Shown here: positions 33,464-41,948 of the stretch, piece after piece
Layout of the letters: each line of letters starts with the position of its first letter
How positions within the stretch are numbered: the stretch's first letter is position 1
Assembly: GCF_014646355.1 (NCBI RefSeq)
Contig: NZ_BMNH01000004.1
Coordinates: 201,100 to 265,099, forward strand
Direction: 5' to 3'
Length of the DNA: 64,000 nt
From: Nonomuraea cavernae
GTDB lineage: Bacteria; Actinomycetota; Actinomycetes; Streptosporangiales; Streptosporangiaceae
Translations under genes and position numbers: made by a program
The notes under the pieces: model-generated
The model's database searches: none
Seen by the model: only the letters and a program-made list of their open reading frames with translations
What the model was told of the DNA's origin: nothing

Positions 33464-33480
33464 TATATGTCAGACGTAAC
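33464..33480. promoter_or_regulatory. FadR-type operator candidate, cupin operon
   Basis: TATATGTCAGACGTAAC, core GTCAGAC at 33469-33475, near-palindromic ATGTC-A-GACGT. It lies immediately before the cupin start and fits the GT-N3-AC core of FadR-family GntR operators. Confidence 0.55.
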
Positions 33481-33569
33481 GATATCGTCGGCTGACGCGG
33501 GCCTGTCAATGGGTGGAAGGCTCCAGCTGAAACCATCTCATCAGTGGTCTAGCCAGGAGACGGTAGCCC

Positions 33570-33607
33570 TTGACATTCTGTAGCACATACATCAGATTTT
33601 TGCTGAA
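33570..33607 (+). promoter_or_regulatory. Promoter with operator motif before acyl-CoA dehydrogenase
   Basis: TTGACA at 33570-33575, 17-bp spacer, CAGATT at 33593-33598 as a candidate -10, overlapped by TACATCAGATTTTTGCTGAA (33588-33607). The same TTGACA-to-TACATCAGA spacing recurs before the VOC gene near 55130, so this is a shared regulated promoter type. Confidence 0.55.
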
Positions 33608-33618
33608 AAGGAGGGGAC

Positions 33619-34785
33619 GTGCTCAACACGAGGCCATTCCAGGAGTCGCCCGAACGGGCGGACCTGCGCGAGCTGGTGGAATCCCTCCTCGGCAGGCACC
33701 TGCCCGCCGACCGGGCGCTCGCGGTGGATCGTGAGGGGGCGTTCGCCTCGGCGGCCTGGGCGGCGCTGGGCGAGGCGGGGCTGCTCGGCCTCGGCGGTGA
33801 CGAGACCTCGGGCGGCTCGGGCGGCACCGTCGGCGACGCCGTGGCCGTCGTGGAGGAGATCGCCCGCGTGCTGCCCAGCCTGGCCGTCGACTACGTGGTC
33901 TGCGGCATGGCGATGCGGATGCTGGGCGACGGGGCCGGCTCGCCGGTGGCCGGCTGGATGCCCGAGATCGCCTCCGGCGCGAAGGTCTGCGCGTTCGGGC
34001 TGAGCGAGCCCGACGTCGGCACCGACCTGCTGGGCCTGCGCACCTCGGCCCGGGTGGACGGCGACCGGTGGGTCGTCAAGGGACAGAAGCTGTGGATCTC
34101 GCTCGCCCACGAGGCCGAGGTCGCCTTCGTGCTGTGCCGTACGGACCCGGCCGAGGAAGGCCGGAGGTCCCGGGGCCTCAGCCTGATCGCGGTCCCCCTC
34201 GACCAGGAAGGTGTCACCGTCCGCCGGGTCCACCTGGCCGGCATGCGCGCCGCCGGGACCTGCGAGATCTTCCTGGACGACGCGGTGGCCCCGCTGGACA
34301 ACCTCGTCGGCGCACGCGGGCGGGCGATGTCGATCCTCGGCAAGACGCTGGACGTGGAGCGGGTGCTCGCCGCCGGGCTGAGCCTGGGCATCGGACGGGC
34401 GGCGCTCGACCTGCACGTGTCGCACCTCAAGGAGCGGGAGGCGTTCGGGCGGCCGATCGGCGCCTTCCAGGCGCTGCAGCACGCCGCCGCCGACTCCATC
34501 GCCGACCTCACGGCCTCGCGGGCGCTGGTCGACGCGGCGGTCCGGTCCATCGAGGCCGGCGAGCCGTCGCTGGAGATGTCGGCCATGGCCAAGCTCGTCG
34601 CCGCCGAGTCCACCGCGCGGATCGTCGACCGCGGCATGCGGGCGATGGCGGCGTCCGGCCTGGCCGAGGAGTCGGCGATGCAGATGTACTTCCGGGACGC
34701 GCGGCTGCAGCTGTTCAGCCCGGTGAGCAACGACATGATCCGCAACATCCTCGGTGAGTCCATGGGCCTGCCGAGAAGTTACTGA
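33619..34785 (+). CDS. Acyl-CoA dehydrogenase
   Basis: A 388-aa FAD flavoprotein of the ACAD fold: helical N-terminus, CAFGLSEPDVGTDLLGLRT (FAD-contacting loop), VKGQKLWISLA, beta middle domain, and a C-terminal helical bundle with HLKEREAFGRPIGAFQALQH. The C-terminal catalytic region reads ASGLAEESAMQMYFRDAR. It oxidises an acyl-CoA to the enoyl-CoA. Strong Shine-Dalgarno AAGGAGGGG before the GTG at 33619. It leads a two-gene plus-strand unit with the isochorismatase-fold gene. Confidence 0.92.
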   Translation: MLNTRPFQESPERADLRELVESLLGRHLPADRALAVDREGAFASAAWAALGEAGLLGLGGDETSGGSGGTVGDAVAVVEEIARVLPSLAVDYVVCGMAMRMLGDGAGSPVAGWMPEIASGAKVCAFGLSEPDVGTDLLGLRTSARVDGDRWVVKGQKLWISLAHEAEVAFVLCRTDPAEEGRRSRGLSLIAVPLDQEGVTVRRVHLAGMRAAGTCEIFLDDAVAPLDNLVGARGRAMSILGKTLDVERVLAAGLSLGIGRAALDLHVSHLKEREAFGRPIGAFQALQHAAADSIADLTASRALVDAAVRSIEAGEPSLEMSAMAKLVAAESTARIVDRGMRAMAASGLAEESAMQMYFRDARLQLFSPVSNDMIRNILGESMGLPRSY

Positions 34786-34802
34786 CCCTGACAGGAGACC
34801 CG

Positions 34803-35426
34803 GTGGACATCACCCGCGAGAACACGGCACTGCTGGTCGTCGACATGCAGAACGGCTTCATCGAGGCCAAGGGCTCGATGGCCGCGATCGGCATGCCGTA
34901 CCAGGAACTCCGCCCGGCGGTGGCGGGCTGCAAGACGCTGATCGAGGCCGCCCACGAGGCAGGCGTGCCGGTCATCTACACCCGCTACGTCTACCACCCC
35001 GACTACACCGACGCCGGACTGCTCCCCACGGTCCTCGTGCCCGCGATGAAGGAGGTCAACTCGCTGGCCGCCGGCTCCTGGGACGCGGAGATCATCGACG
35101 AGCTGGCACCCGCCCCCGGCGACATCGTCATCGACAAGGCGCGGCCGAGCTCGTTCTACGGCACCCGCCTGGAGCCGATCCTCACCTCGCTCGGCATCCG
35201 GTCGCTGGTCATCGCCGGCGTGACCACGAACATCTGCGTCGAGACCACGGCCAGGGACGCCGGCCAGCGCGACTACCTCGCGCACGTGATCCGCGACGCG
35301 ACCGCCGAGTTCGACCCGGCCCGGCACGAGCACGCCCTCACCACCATCGGCTTCACCTTCGGCTGGGTGAACTCGGTGGACGAGGTGCTGCGCGCCTGGG
35401 CCGCTCCGGAGCCCGCCGAGGGCTGA
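34803..35426 (+). CDS. Isochorismatase-family cysteine hydrolase
   Basis: A 207-aa cysteine hydrolase. The triad is visible: Asp in LLVVDMQNGF, Lys in IDKARPSSFYGT, Cys in VTTNICVETTARDA. A cis-peptide-forming VIAGVTTN segment precedes the Cys. Family members hydrolyse isochorismate, nicotinamide, N-carbamoylsarcosine or ureidoacrylate; in a cluster with an amidase and RidA proteins, an amide or carbamoyl substrate is more likely. GTG start 17 bp after the acyl-CoA dehydrogenase. Confidence 0.9.
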   Translation: MDITRENTALLVVDMQNGFIEAKGSMAAIGMPYQELRPAVAGCKTLIEAAHEAGVPVIYTRYVYHPDYTDAGLLPTVLVPAMKEVNSLAAGSWDAEIIDELAPAPGDIVIDKARPSSFYGTRLEPILTSLGIRSLVIAGVTTNICVETTARDAGQRDYLAHVIRDATAEFDPARHEHALTTIGFTFGWVNSVDEVLRAWAAPEPAEG

Positions 35427-35492
35427 GTGGCTCGACGAACGGGCCCCACCTCAGGAGGGCCGGTTCCGCCTGCGCGGGCTGCCGTCGGACCT

Positions 35493-35524
35493 GAACGGGC
35501 CGCCCCCTCCAGGACGGCCCGTTC
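35493..35524. terminator. Bidirectional hairpin terminator
   Basis: A perfect 10-bp stem (GAACGGGCCG at 35493-35502, complement at 35515-35524) with a 12-nt loop, between the converging isochorismatase and LLM genes. Confidence 0.75.
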
Positions 35525-35536
35525 CGGGTGCGCGGG

Positions 35537-36439
35537 CTACCGGCGGGCGGCGGCCAGGCGGGCGATCAGCTCACGCGTCGCCGCCTGCTCGTCCTCGTCG
35601 CCGAAGATGTTCGCGGCGAACGTGGTCACCCCGAGCCCGGCCAGGCTCTCGATCTCGGCGGCCACGCTGTCGGCGTCGCCGATGACGGCCATCTGGCCCG
35701 GCGTCTCGTGGCCTTCCCGGTCGAGCATGGCCCGGTAGGACGGCAGCCCGCCGTACCAGCGGAGGTTCTGCTCCGCGAGCGCGCGGGCGGCGGCCGGGTC
35801 GCGGGTGACGCAGACCGGCAGCGGCACCACGATCTCGGGATCGGGACGGCCGGCGGCCGCGGCGGCCGCCCTGATCGTCGGGATGGTCAGCTCCTTGAGG
35901 GTGCGCGGGCCGACCATCCAGGTCACGGTGCCGTCGGCCAGCGTGCCGGTGATCTCCAGCATCTTGGGGCCGAGCGCGGCCACCAGCACCCGGGGGATCG
36001 GGGCGCCAGGGATGTCCAGGTCGCCGCGGGCCGTCAGCACCTCGCCCCTGAACCGCACCTTCTGGGTCAGCGCGCCGGTCAGCGCCTGCAGGTACTCGCG
36101 CATGTAGCGGGCTGGACGCTCGTACGACAGGCCCCAGCACGACTCCACCACGTTGGGGTGCGACGGGCCGATGCCCAGGGTCAGCCGCCCGCCGACCAGC
36201 AGGTTGGTGGTCAGCGCCTGCTGGGCGAGCGCCATCGGGTGGCGAGGGTGGACCGGCACCACCGCCGTGCCGACGCGCAGGCCGGGCAGGTCGCGGGCGA
36301 CCGCGCCGATCACGTTGAGCGTGTCGGTGCCGAACGCCTGGGTGAGCCAGTAGCTCGCGATGCCGTCGGCGGCGGCCGAGCGCAGGTCGGCGGTGATCTG
36401 GTCGATGCTCTCGACGTGGCCGAAGATTCCGATGTCCAA
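35537..36439 (-). CDS. LLM-class F420-dependent oxidoreductase
   Basis: A 300-aa luciferase-like monooxygenase-fold protein: MDIGIFGHVESIDQITADL, then TDTLNVIGAVARDLPGLRVGTAVVPVHPRHPMALAQQALTTN and GRLTLGIGPSHP, all typical of the F420-dependent LLM subgroup in actinobacteria. It could be an F420-linked dehydrogenase or reductase. The start is TTG at 36439 with GAGAGG at about 6 nt; no better start exists. Last gene of the CoA-ligase operon. Confidence 0.9.
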   Translation of the reverse strand: MDIGIFGHVESIDQITADLRSAAADGIASYWLTQAFGTDTLNVIGAVARDLPGLRVGTAVVPVHPRHPMALAQQALTTNLLVGGRLTLGIGPSHPNVVESCWGLSYERPARYMREYLQALTGALTQKVRFRGEVLTARGDLDIPGAPIPRVLVAALGPKMLEITGTLADGTVTWMVGPRTLKELTIPTIRAAAAAAGRPDPEIVVPLPVCVTRDPAAARALAEQNLRWYGGLPSYRAMLDREGHETPGQMAVIGDADSVAAEIESLAGLGVTTFAANIFGDEDEQAATRELIARLAAARR

Positions 36440-36451
36440 GGCGTGCCTCTC

Positions 36452-37258
36452 TCAGGACGGGGACGACAAGCCGGGACCTGGCTCGCGGAAGGCGACCAGC
36501 GACCCACGCCGCGCGGCGTCGGTGGAGGCGCGGGCGAGCAGGGCCAGGCCGAGCGCCTCGGCCCGGGCCCGCTGGTCGTCGACCGCCGTCCAGATGGTCT
36601 CCAGGCTGCTCGCCAGCAGGCCGGAGGGGTGGCGGGCCACGGTCTGGGCGATCTCCATGGCGCGGGCGGTCAGCTCCGCCCGTGGCAGCACCTCGGTGAC
36701 CAGGCCCAGCTCGCGGGCCCGCTCGGCGCCCAGCCGGTAGGAGCGTCCGCTCACCACCATGCGCAGCACCTCGGTCAGCGGCAGCCGGCTGAGCAGCCCG
36801 ACCGCCTCCACCGGGTTGGCCAGCCCGACGTCGACGTGCGTGTCGAAGAAGGTGGCGTTGTCGGAGCAGAGCACGATGTCGGCGTCGTTGACGAAGTGCC
36901 AGCCACCGGCGCAGCAGAAGCCGTTGACGGCGACGACGACGGGCTTGTTCACCCTGAGGTCGCGGTGGGTGATCGCGACCCGGCCGTCCTCGTCGAGCGA
37001 GGGGCTGGCCACGCCGGTCGCGAGGGTGTCGTCGACGTCGAGGCCGGTGGAGAAGCCGCGGTCGCCGGCGCCCGTCAGCACGGCGACCCGCAGGCGGTCG
37101 TCGTCGCGGAAGGCTCGCCAGACCGCGCGCAGCTCGGCCACCATCCGCCCGTCGTAGGCGTTGAGCACCTCGGGCCGGTCCATCACCACGAGCAGGACCC
37201 GGTCCTCGCGGCTGACCCGGAGCGTGGTGAAGGGCGACTCCTCGACGGGCACGCTCAC
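36452..37258 (-). CDS. Enoyl-CoA hydratase family protein
   Basis: A 268-aa crotonase: VLLVVMDRPEVLNAYDGRM, GAGDRGFSTGLDVDD (first oxyanion residue) and VNGFCCAGGWHFVNDADIVL (second). THVDVGLANPVEAVGLLSRL follows. It is less similar to the two GLARAGGFEL hydratases of the cluster, so it probably acts on a different intermediate. The GTG at 37258 overlaps the hotdog gene stop (GTGA). Confidence 0.9.
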   Translation of the reverse strand: MSVPVEESPFTTLRVSREDRVLLVVMDRPEVLNAYDGRMVAELRAVWRAFRDDDRLRVAVLTGAGDRGFSTGLDVDDTLATGVASPSLDEDGRVAITHRDLRVNKPVVVAVNGFCCAGGWHFVNDADIVLCSDNATFFDTHVDVGLANPVEAVGLLSRLPLTEVLRMVVSGRSYRLGAERARELGLVTEVLPRAELTARAMEIAQTVARHPSGLLASSLETIWTAVDDQRARAEALGLALLARASTDAARRGSLVAFREPGPGLSSPS

Positions 37259-37785
37259 GCGGGCTCCTCCGCCGGCTTCTCGACCGGCTCCTCGACGGGC
37301 TCCTCGATGGGCTTGAGCAGGTAGCCGCGGCGCATCCGGAGCACCGCGGTGCCGTCCTGGTTGCGCAGCACGTCCTGGACCTCGCCGAACAGGGCTGAGC
37401 CGCCGGTCGTCGGCTCGAACCGGGTCACCTCGATCTCCACGGTGATCGTGTCGCCCACGTGGACGGGAGCCAGGTAGCGGACCTCGTCGATGCCGAGCGC
37501 CGCGTGGCAGTCGACTCCGGCGGCGGCCCAGCTCGCGTACATCGTGTTCGAGGTGAGCCCGGCGGTGATCGCGACCAGGCAGGGGCCGCCGAGGATCCGG
37601 CGGCCGAACGAGGTGGCGGTCATGTACTGGTCGTCGGTGTGGAGCGGGCCGTTCTCCCAGGTCGCGTTGATGATCGCGGAGAAGTCGCCGTCGGTCAGGG
37701 TCCGTCCCGGAGTGCGCAACCGGGCGCCCTTCGCGAAAGCGACGGGGAGCACCGGTCGCAGTGAGCCGGTCAGGTCGGCGGTCAT
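37255..37785 (-). CDS. MaoC-type acyl-CoA dehydratase
   Basis: A 176-aa hotdog hydratase. ATWENGPLHTDDQYM corresponds to the hydratase-2 NPxH motif with a Gly-Pro variant; RRILGGPCLVAITAGL and VRYLAPVHVGDTITVEIEV complete the fold. The C-terminus is a run of Glu-Pro repeats (EEPVEEPVEKPAEEP) that is probably disordered. Follows the CoA ligase on the same strand after 27 bp and is coupled to the downstream enoyl-CoA hydratase. Confidence 0.85.
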   Translation of the reverse strand: MTADLTGSLRPVLPVAFAKGARLRTPGRTLTDGDFSAIINATWENGPLHTDDQYMTATSFGRRILGGPCLVAITAGLTSNTMYASWAAAGVDCHAALGIDEVRYLAPVHVGDTITVEIEVTRFEPTTGGSALFGEVQDVLRNQDGTAVLRMRRGYLLKPIEEPVEEPVEKPAEEPA

Positions 37786-37812
37786 GGGTTCCTCCCGGCT
37801 TGGGGGTGGGTG

Positions 37813-39330
37813 TCAGCTCTTGTACGTGTCGCGCAGAACCCGCTTGAGAATCTTGCCGTTGGCGTTCCTGGGCAGCTCGTCGACGGTCCGCCACTCCTTC
37901 GGCGCCTTGTAGGCGGCCAGGTGCTCGCGCACGGTCGCGTCGAGGGCGTCGAAGTCGACGTCGTGGCCCTCCCGGGGCACGACGAACGCCGCCACGCGCT
38001 CGCCCCAGGTCTCGTCGGGCAGCCCCACCACGGCCGCCTCGGCGACCTCCTCGCAGGTCTGGAGCACGTTCTCGACCTCGCGGGGGTAGATGTTGGCCGC
38101 CCCGGAGATGATCATGTCCTTCTTGCGGTCGACCAGGCGGATGAACCCCTCCTCGTCGCGCACGGCCACGTCACCCGAGGTGAGGAAGCCGTCGGGCCGG
38201 ATCGCCTCGGCGGTGGCCTCGGGGTCGTCGAGGTAGCCGATCATGTTGTACGGCGAGCGGCCGAACAGCTCGCCCGGCTCGCCGGCCGGCACCTCCCGGC
38301 CGTCCTCGTCGAGCAGCTTGACCTCGGTCATGAACCAGGGGTGACCCACTGTGCCGGCCTTGCGCAGCGCGTCGGCGGGCCGCAGGTTGGACACGATGCC
38401 GGCCTCGGTCGAACCGTAGAGCTCGTGCACCCCGACATGCGGGAACGTCTCGACGACCCACTCCTTCAGCGGCACCGGCAGGGCGGCGGCGTTGAAGTAG
38501 AGGGTCTCCAGGCTGGACAGGTCGTACTTCCGGGACGACCCCTCCATCACCTGGCGCAGCGTCATCGCGTGGGTCGGCACCAGGAAGATGGTCTGCAGCC
38601 GGTCGCGCTCGATCATGGACAGGAGCTGCTCGGGGTCCCAGCGGCGCAGCATGGACGTCTGGCCGCCCATGAAAGGGCCCGCGTAGGCGAAGGCGAACCC
38701 GGCGCCGAGCGCCATCGGGGCGACCGCCGCGGTGCGCTTGCCCGGCCCGAGGCCGAAGTCGACGGCGCAGCCCAGCATGGTGAGGACCCGGGAGCGGTGG
38801 GTGAGCAGCGCGCCCTTGGGCAGGCCGGTCGTGCCGGAGGTGTACTGCACGCAGAACGGGGAGGTCTCGCTGACCCGGACCTTCGGGTCGACCGCGCGGG
38901 CGCCCGCCAGGGCCTGCTCGTACGGTCGCCCCCAGTCCTGCTTGCCGAGGGACAGGGCGAGCGGCAGGATCTCCGCCATCTCGGGCACGTTGGCCTCGAA
39001 CGCGTCGTCGGCGATCAGGCCCCGCGCGCCGGACCGGGAGATCAGGGAGGCGTGCTCCTGCGCGGTGCCGCGCGGGTTGAGCGGCACCATGGCGACACCC
39101 GCCTTACCGGCGGCCGCGGCGATCTCGACGTACTCCATCCGGTTGCCGCACAGCACGGCGACGCGGTCGCCCGGCTCGAGCCCGGCGTCCACCAGCAGGG
39201 TGGCGACCCGGTTGCTGCGATCGTCGAGCTCGGCGAAGGTCAGCCGCCTGTCACCGTCGACCACCGCTGTGGCACCCGGTGTGCTGATCGCGAACTCGCG
39301 GATCCCGCTGGCAATGTTCATGTCCGCCAT
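37813..39330 (-). CDS. Acyl-CoA synthetase (AMP-forming)
   Basis: A 505-aa ANL-superfamily ligase. P-loop-like YTSGTTGLPKGALLTH, adenylate motif HELYGSTEAGIVSN, hinge and lysine motifs TSGDVAVRDEEGFIRLVDRKKDMI and the C-terminal NGKILKRVLR catalytic lysine. It activates a carboxylic acid to its CoA thioester, the entry step for the pathway. I preferred the ATG at 39330 (MADMNIASG); a GTG at 39363 would add 11 residues. An ATATGTCAGATCT motif lies about 130 bp upstream. Confidence 0.93.
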   Translation of the reverse strand: MADMNIASGIREFAISTPGATAVVDGDRRLTFAELDDRSNRVATLLVDAGLEPGDRVAVLCGNRMEYVEIAAAAGKAGVAMVPLNPRGTAQEHASLISRSGARGLIADDAFEANVPEMAEILPLALSLGKQDWGRPYEQALAGARAVDPKVRVSETSPFCVQYTSGTTGLPKGALLTHRSRVLTMLGCAVDFGLGPGKRTAAVAPMALGAGFAFAYAGPFMGGQTSMLRRWDPEQLLSMIERDRLQTIFLVPTHAMTLRQVMEGSSRKYDLSSLETLYFNAAALPVPLKEWVVETFPHVGVHELYGSTEAGIVSNLRPADALRKAGTVGHPWFMTEVKLLDEDGREVPAGEPGELFGRSPYNMIGYLDDPEATAEAIRPDGFLTSGDVAVRDEEGFIRLVDRKKDMIISGAANIYPREVENVLQTCEEVAEAAVVGLPDETWGERVAAFVVPREGHDVDFDALDATVREHLAAYKAPKEWRTVDELPRNANGKILKRVLRDTYKS

Positions 39331-39457
39331 TGCTGCCTGCCACTCCTGTTCCTCTTGGGCCACGAGCCCTGACCCGCCGCCGCCAGGTTATCGTCTGATC
39401 TTTCGGCTTAGCTAGCCTCAAATGGCTAGTGCTTGGCGGTGAAAGACTATGGTCCGG

Positions 39458-39470
39458 ATATGTCAGATCT
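39458..39470. promoter_or_regulatory. FadR-type operator candidate before the CoA-ligase operon
   Basis: ATATGTCAGATCT, core GTCAGAT at 39462-39468. It overlaps the last bases of the CitE-type gene and lies about 130 bp before the CoA-ligase ATG, marking a new transcription start within the minus-strand gene row. Confidence 0.5.
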
Positions 39471-40344
39471 ATTTCGTCGAGATGGACTCGCCGGACGCGG
39501 TGCCGAGCGTCCGGCGGGCCAGCCGGATCACCGCGGCGTCCAGCATGCGGCCCTGGGAGTCGAGGACCACGCCCGAGCCGGCGGCCGAGGCCCGGTCGAA
39601 GGCGGCCAGCACCTCCCGCGCCTCGGCGATCTCCGCGGCGGACGGCGTGAAGACCTGGTGCACGATCGGCAGCTGCGCGGGATGGATGCACGCCCGCCCG
39701 ACGAAGCCCTGCCTGCGCACCCGCTCGGTGGACAGCGTCAGAGCCTCCGGATCGCTGGTGAGCCGCGAGACCGGCCCGACCGGCGGGTCGATCCCGGCCG
39801 CCGCGCTGGCCAGCACGACCATGCTCCGCGGCCAGGCCAGCTCCGCCTCGTCCGGTCCGGGCAGCAGCCCGGCGTCGGCCGTGAGGTCCACCTCGCCGAT
39901 CTGCAGCCGGTGCACCCGGGGAGCGCGGGCGATCTCCCGGGCGTCCAGGATCGACCCCGCGGTCTCCAGCAGCGGCATCACCAGGGTGTCGTCGTCGCCC
40001 GAGGCGGCGAGCAGCTCGGCGACGGTCGTCACGTCGGCCGCGTCCTCCGCCTTGGCCAGCACCAGCCCGGTCAGCGCGGGGATGCCGGCCAGCTCGCGTA
40101 CGTCCGGCACCCGCAGGTGGCCGCTGTTGACCCGGACCCAGAGCTGGGCGCCGCCCGTGTCCAGGCCCGAGCGCAGCCAGGCGACGACGGCGCGCCGGGC
40201 CGCCTCCTTGCCCTCCGGTGGTACGGCGTCCTCCAGGTCGACGATCAGCGCGTCGGCGCCGCGCCCCAGGGCCTTGGCGAGCTTGTCCGGGGCGTCGCCG
40301 GGGACGAACAGGTAGCTGCGCGGCAGCGCTCCGGCGAGGCTCAC
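39469..40344 (-). CDS. CitE/HpcH-type beta-hydroxyacyl-CoA lyase
   Basis: A 291-aa TIM-barrel lyase: PRSYLFVPGDAPDKLAKAL, then DALIVDLEDAVPPEGKEAAR with the metal-binding glutamate/aspartate pair, LWVRVNSGHL, VMPLLETAGSI and IGEVDLTADAG. CitE-like enzymes cleave malyl-CoA, citramalyl-CoA or related hydroxyacyl-CoA. With a CaiB transferase and MaoC hydratases in the same operon, a citramalyl-CoA-like substrate giving pyruvate or glyoxylate plus an acyl-CoA is a reasonable guess. Last gene of the long operon; GTG overlaps the acyl-CoA dehydrogenase stop. Confidence 0.9.
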   Translation of the reverse strand: MSLAGALPRSYLFVPGDAPDKLAKALGRGADALIVDLEDAVPPEGKEAARRAVVAWLRSGLDTGGAQLWVRVNSGHLRVPDVRELAGIPALTGLVLAKAEDAADVTTVAELLAASGDDDTLVMPLLETAGSILDAREIARAPRVHRLQIGEVDLTADAGLLPGPDEAELAWPRSMVVLASAAAGIDPPVGPVSRLTSDPEALTLSTERVRRQGFVGRACIHPAQLPIVHQVFTPSAAEIAEAREVLAAFDRASAAGSGVVLDSQGRMLDAAVIRLARRTLGTASGESISTK

Positions 40345-41501
40345 CGCACCACCGTCTCGCCGCTGAGCACCGACTTCGCCACCACGGTGCGCAGGATGTC
40401 GTTGGTGCCCTCGCCGATGCTCATCAGGATCGCGTCGCGGTAGAGCCGCTCGACCTCGTACTCGGTGGAGTAGCCGTAGCCGCCGTGGATCTTCATCGCG
40501 TCGATCGACGCCTCCAGCGCGACCTCCGAGCAGAAGATCTTCGCCATGCCCGTCGCGCCGTCGGCCCGGCCCGCGCGGACCGCGTCAGCCGCCCAGTACG
40601 CCATCAGCCGCGCGGCCTGGATCTGCGTCGACAGGTTGCCCAGCTTGAGCTGGATCGCCTGGAAGTCGGAGATGGGCTGCTTGAACGCCTTGCGCTGCTT
40701 GGCGTAGGCGAACGCCTCGTCGTGGGCGCGCTGGGCGATGCCGACCGAGCGGGCGGCGATGTTCACCCGGCCCCACTCCAGCGCCGAGAGCGCGTGCTGC
40801 AGGCCCTTGCCCTCGACCCCGCCGAGCAGGTTCTCCTTGGGCACGCGGACGTTGTCGAGCACGATCTCGCACGACTCGGTGCCCTTGTAGCCGAGCTTCG
40901 GCAGGTCCTTGGTGACCTCGTAGCCGTCCAGGGACGACTCCACCAGCAGGATGCTCATGCCCTTGTGCGCCGGGGTGGTGGTCGGGTCGGTCTTGACCAG
41001 GACCGGCAGCGGGTCGGCGTAGCGGGCGTTGGTGATCCACGTCTTCGTGCCGTTGACCACGTAGTGGTCGCCGTCGAGCCGCGCCGTCGTACGGATGCCC
41101 TGCAGGTCGGTGCCCGCGTCGGGCTCGGTCAGGCCGATGCCGGTGCGGCGCACGCCGGCGGCGAGGTCGGGCAGGTACTTACGCTTCTGCTCCTCGGTGC
41201 CGCGCATCGCGATCATCCGGCAGGCCAGTGAGTGGCTGCCCAGGATGCCGGCGATGCCCATCCAGCCGCGCGCGATCTCCTCGAAGACCAGCGCGAACGA
41301 GACCGGGTCGAGGTCGAGACCGCCGTACTCCTCCGGGATGGTGATCCCGAACAGGCCCATCTCCCGCATGCCGTCGACGATCTCGGTCGGGTAGCGACCG
41401 GAGTGCTCCCAGTCGCGGGCCACCGGGATGATCTCGCGGTCGACGAACTCGCGCAGCAGCGCGCGGAACTCACGCTGGTCCTCGTTGAACTGGAAATCCA
41501 C
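40341..41501 (-). CDS. Acyl-CoA dehydrogenase
   Basis: A 386-aa ACAD starting MDFQFNEDQREFRALLREFV. Motifs: GIGLTEPDAGTDLQGIRTTA, VVNGTKTWITNARYADP, AYAKQRKAFKQPISDFQAIQ, and MKIHGGYGYSTEYEVERLYRDAILMSIGEGTNDI with the complete C-terminal signature. Closest in type to short- or branched-chain acyl-CoA dehydrogenases. GTG at 41501 directly follows the TAA of the DUF35 gene, with AGAGAGG as Shine-Dalgarno. Confidence 0.95.
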   Translation of the reverse strand: MDFQFNEDQREFRALLREFVDREIIPVARDWEHSGRYPTEIVDGMREMGLFGITIPEEYGGLDLDPVSFALVFEEIARGWMGIAGILGSHSLACRMIAMRGTEEQKRKYLPDLAAGVRRTGIGLTEPDAGTDLQGIRTTARLDGDHYVVNGTKTWITNARYADPLPVLVKTDPTTTPAHKGMSILLVESSLDGYEVTKDLPKLGYKGTESCEIVLDNVRVPKENLLGGVEGKGLQHALSALEWGRVNIAARSVGIAQRAHDEAFAYAKQRKAFKQPISDFQAIQLKLGNLSTQIQAARLMAYWAADAVRAGRADGATGMAKIFCSEVALEASIDAMKIHGGYGYSTEYEVERLYRDAILMSIGEGTNDILRTVVAKSVLSGETVVR

Positions 41502-41948
41502 TTAGCTGCCTCTCTGCTCCGGAGCCGGCTCGGGCTCCGTCGTGGGTGAAGGGCCGGCGGGGACGAACACCGGCAGGGCGCGGCCGTCGTCGAGGTCCAC
41601 CCAGGTGGCCCGGACCGGGTCGTCGATGGCCCACGCGCCGGGGTCGCGGCCTTCGAGCCGGGTGAGGAGGATGACGCCCTCCGCCAGACGGACGCGGGCG
41701 ATGACGTACGGGACCTCCAGCTCCGGCCGGGGCGCGCGGTGCACGACCGTGAAGGAGTCGACGACGCCCAGCCCGGACGAGCCGGACCAGCCCAGGGCGT
41801 CGTGCCCGCAGTGGACGCACAGCGCCCGCGGCGGATGCTGCGCTCCGGCGCAGCGGACGCAGGTCTGCACCAGCAGCCGGTGCTCCCGGGTGGCCTCCCA
41901 CCAGGGCGCGGTGATCTCGTCGGGCGCCGGGACCTCGGGCGGGTTCAC
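41502..41948 (-). CDS. DUF35 OB-fold/zinc-ribbon protein (thiolase partner)
   Basis: A 148-aa DUF35 protein. The rubredoxin-like zinc ribbon CVRCAGAQHPPRALCVHCG is followed by an OB-fold (VVDSFTVVHRAP, PYVIARVRLAEGVILLTRL). DUF35 proteins act as partners of thiolase-like enzymes; in steroid side-chain degradation the DUF35 domain of ChsH2 is required by the Ltp2 aldolase. Here it is coupled to a thiolase-like gene (GTGA), consistent with such a complex. Confidence 0.9.
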   Translation of the reverse strand: MNPPEVPAPDEITAPWWEATREHRLLVQTCVRCAGAQHPPRALCVHCGHDALGWSGSSGLGVVDSFTVVHRAPRPELEVPYVIARVRLAEGVILLTRLEGRDPGAWAIDDPVRATWVDLDDGRALPVFVPAGPSPTTEPEPAPEQRGS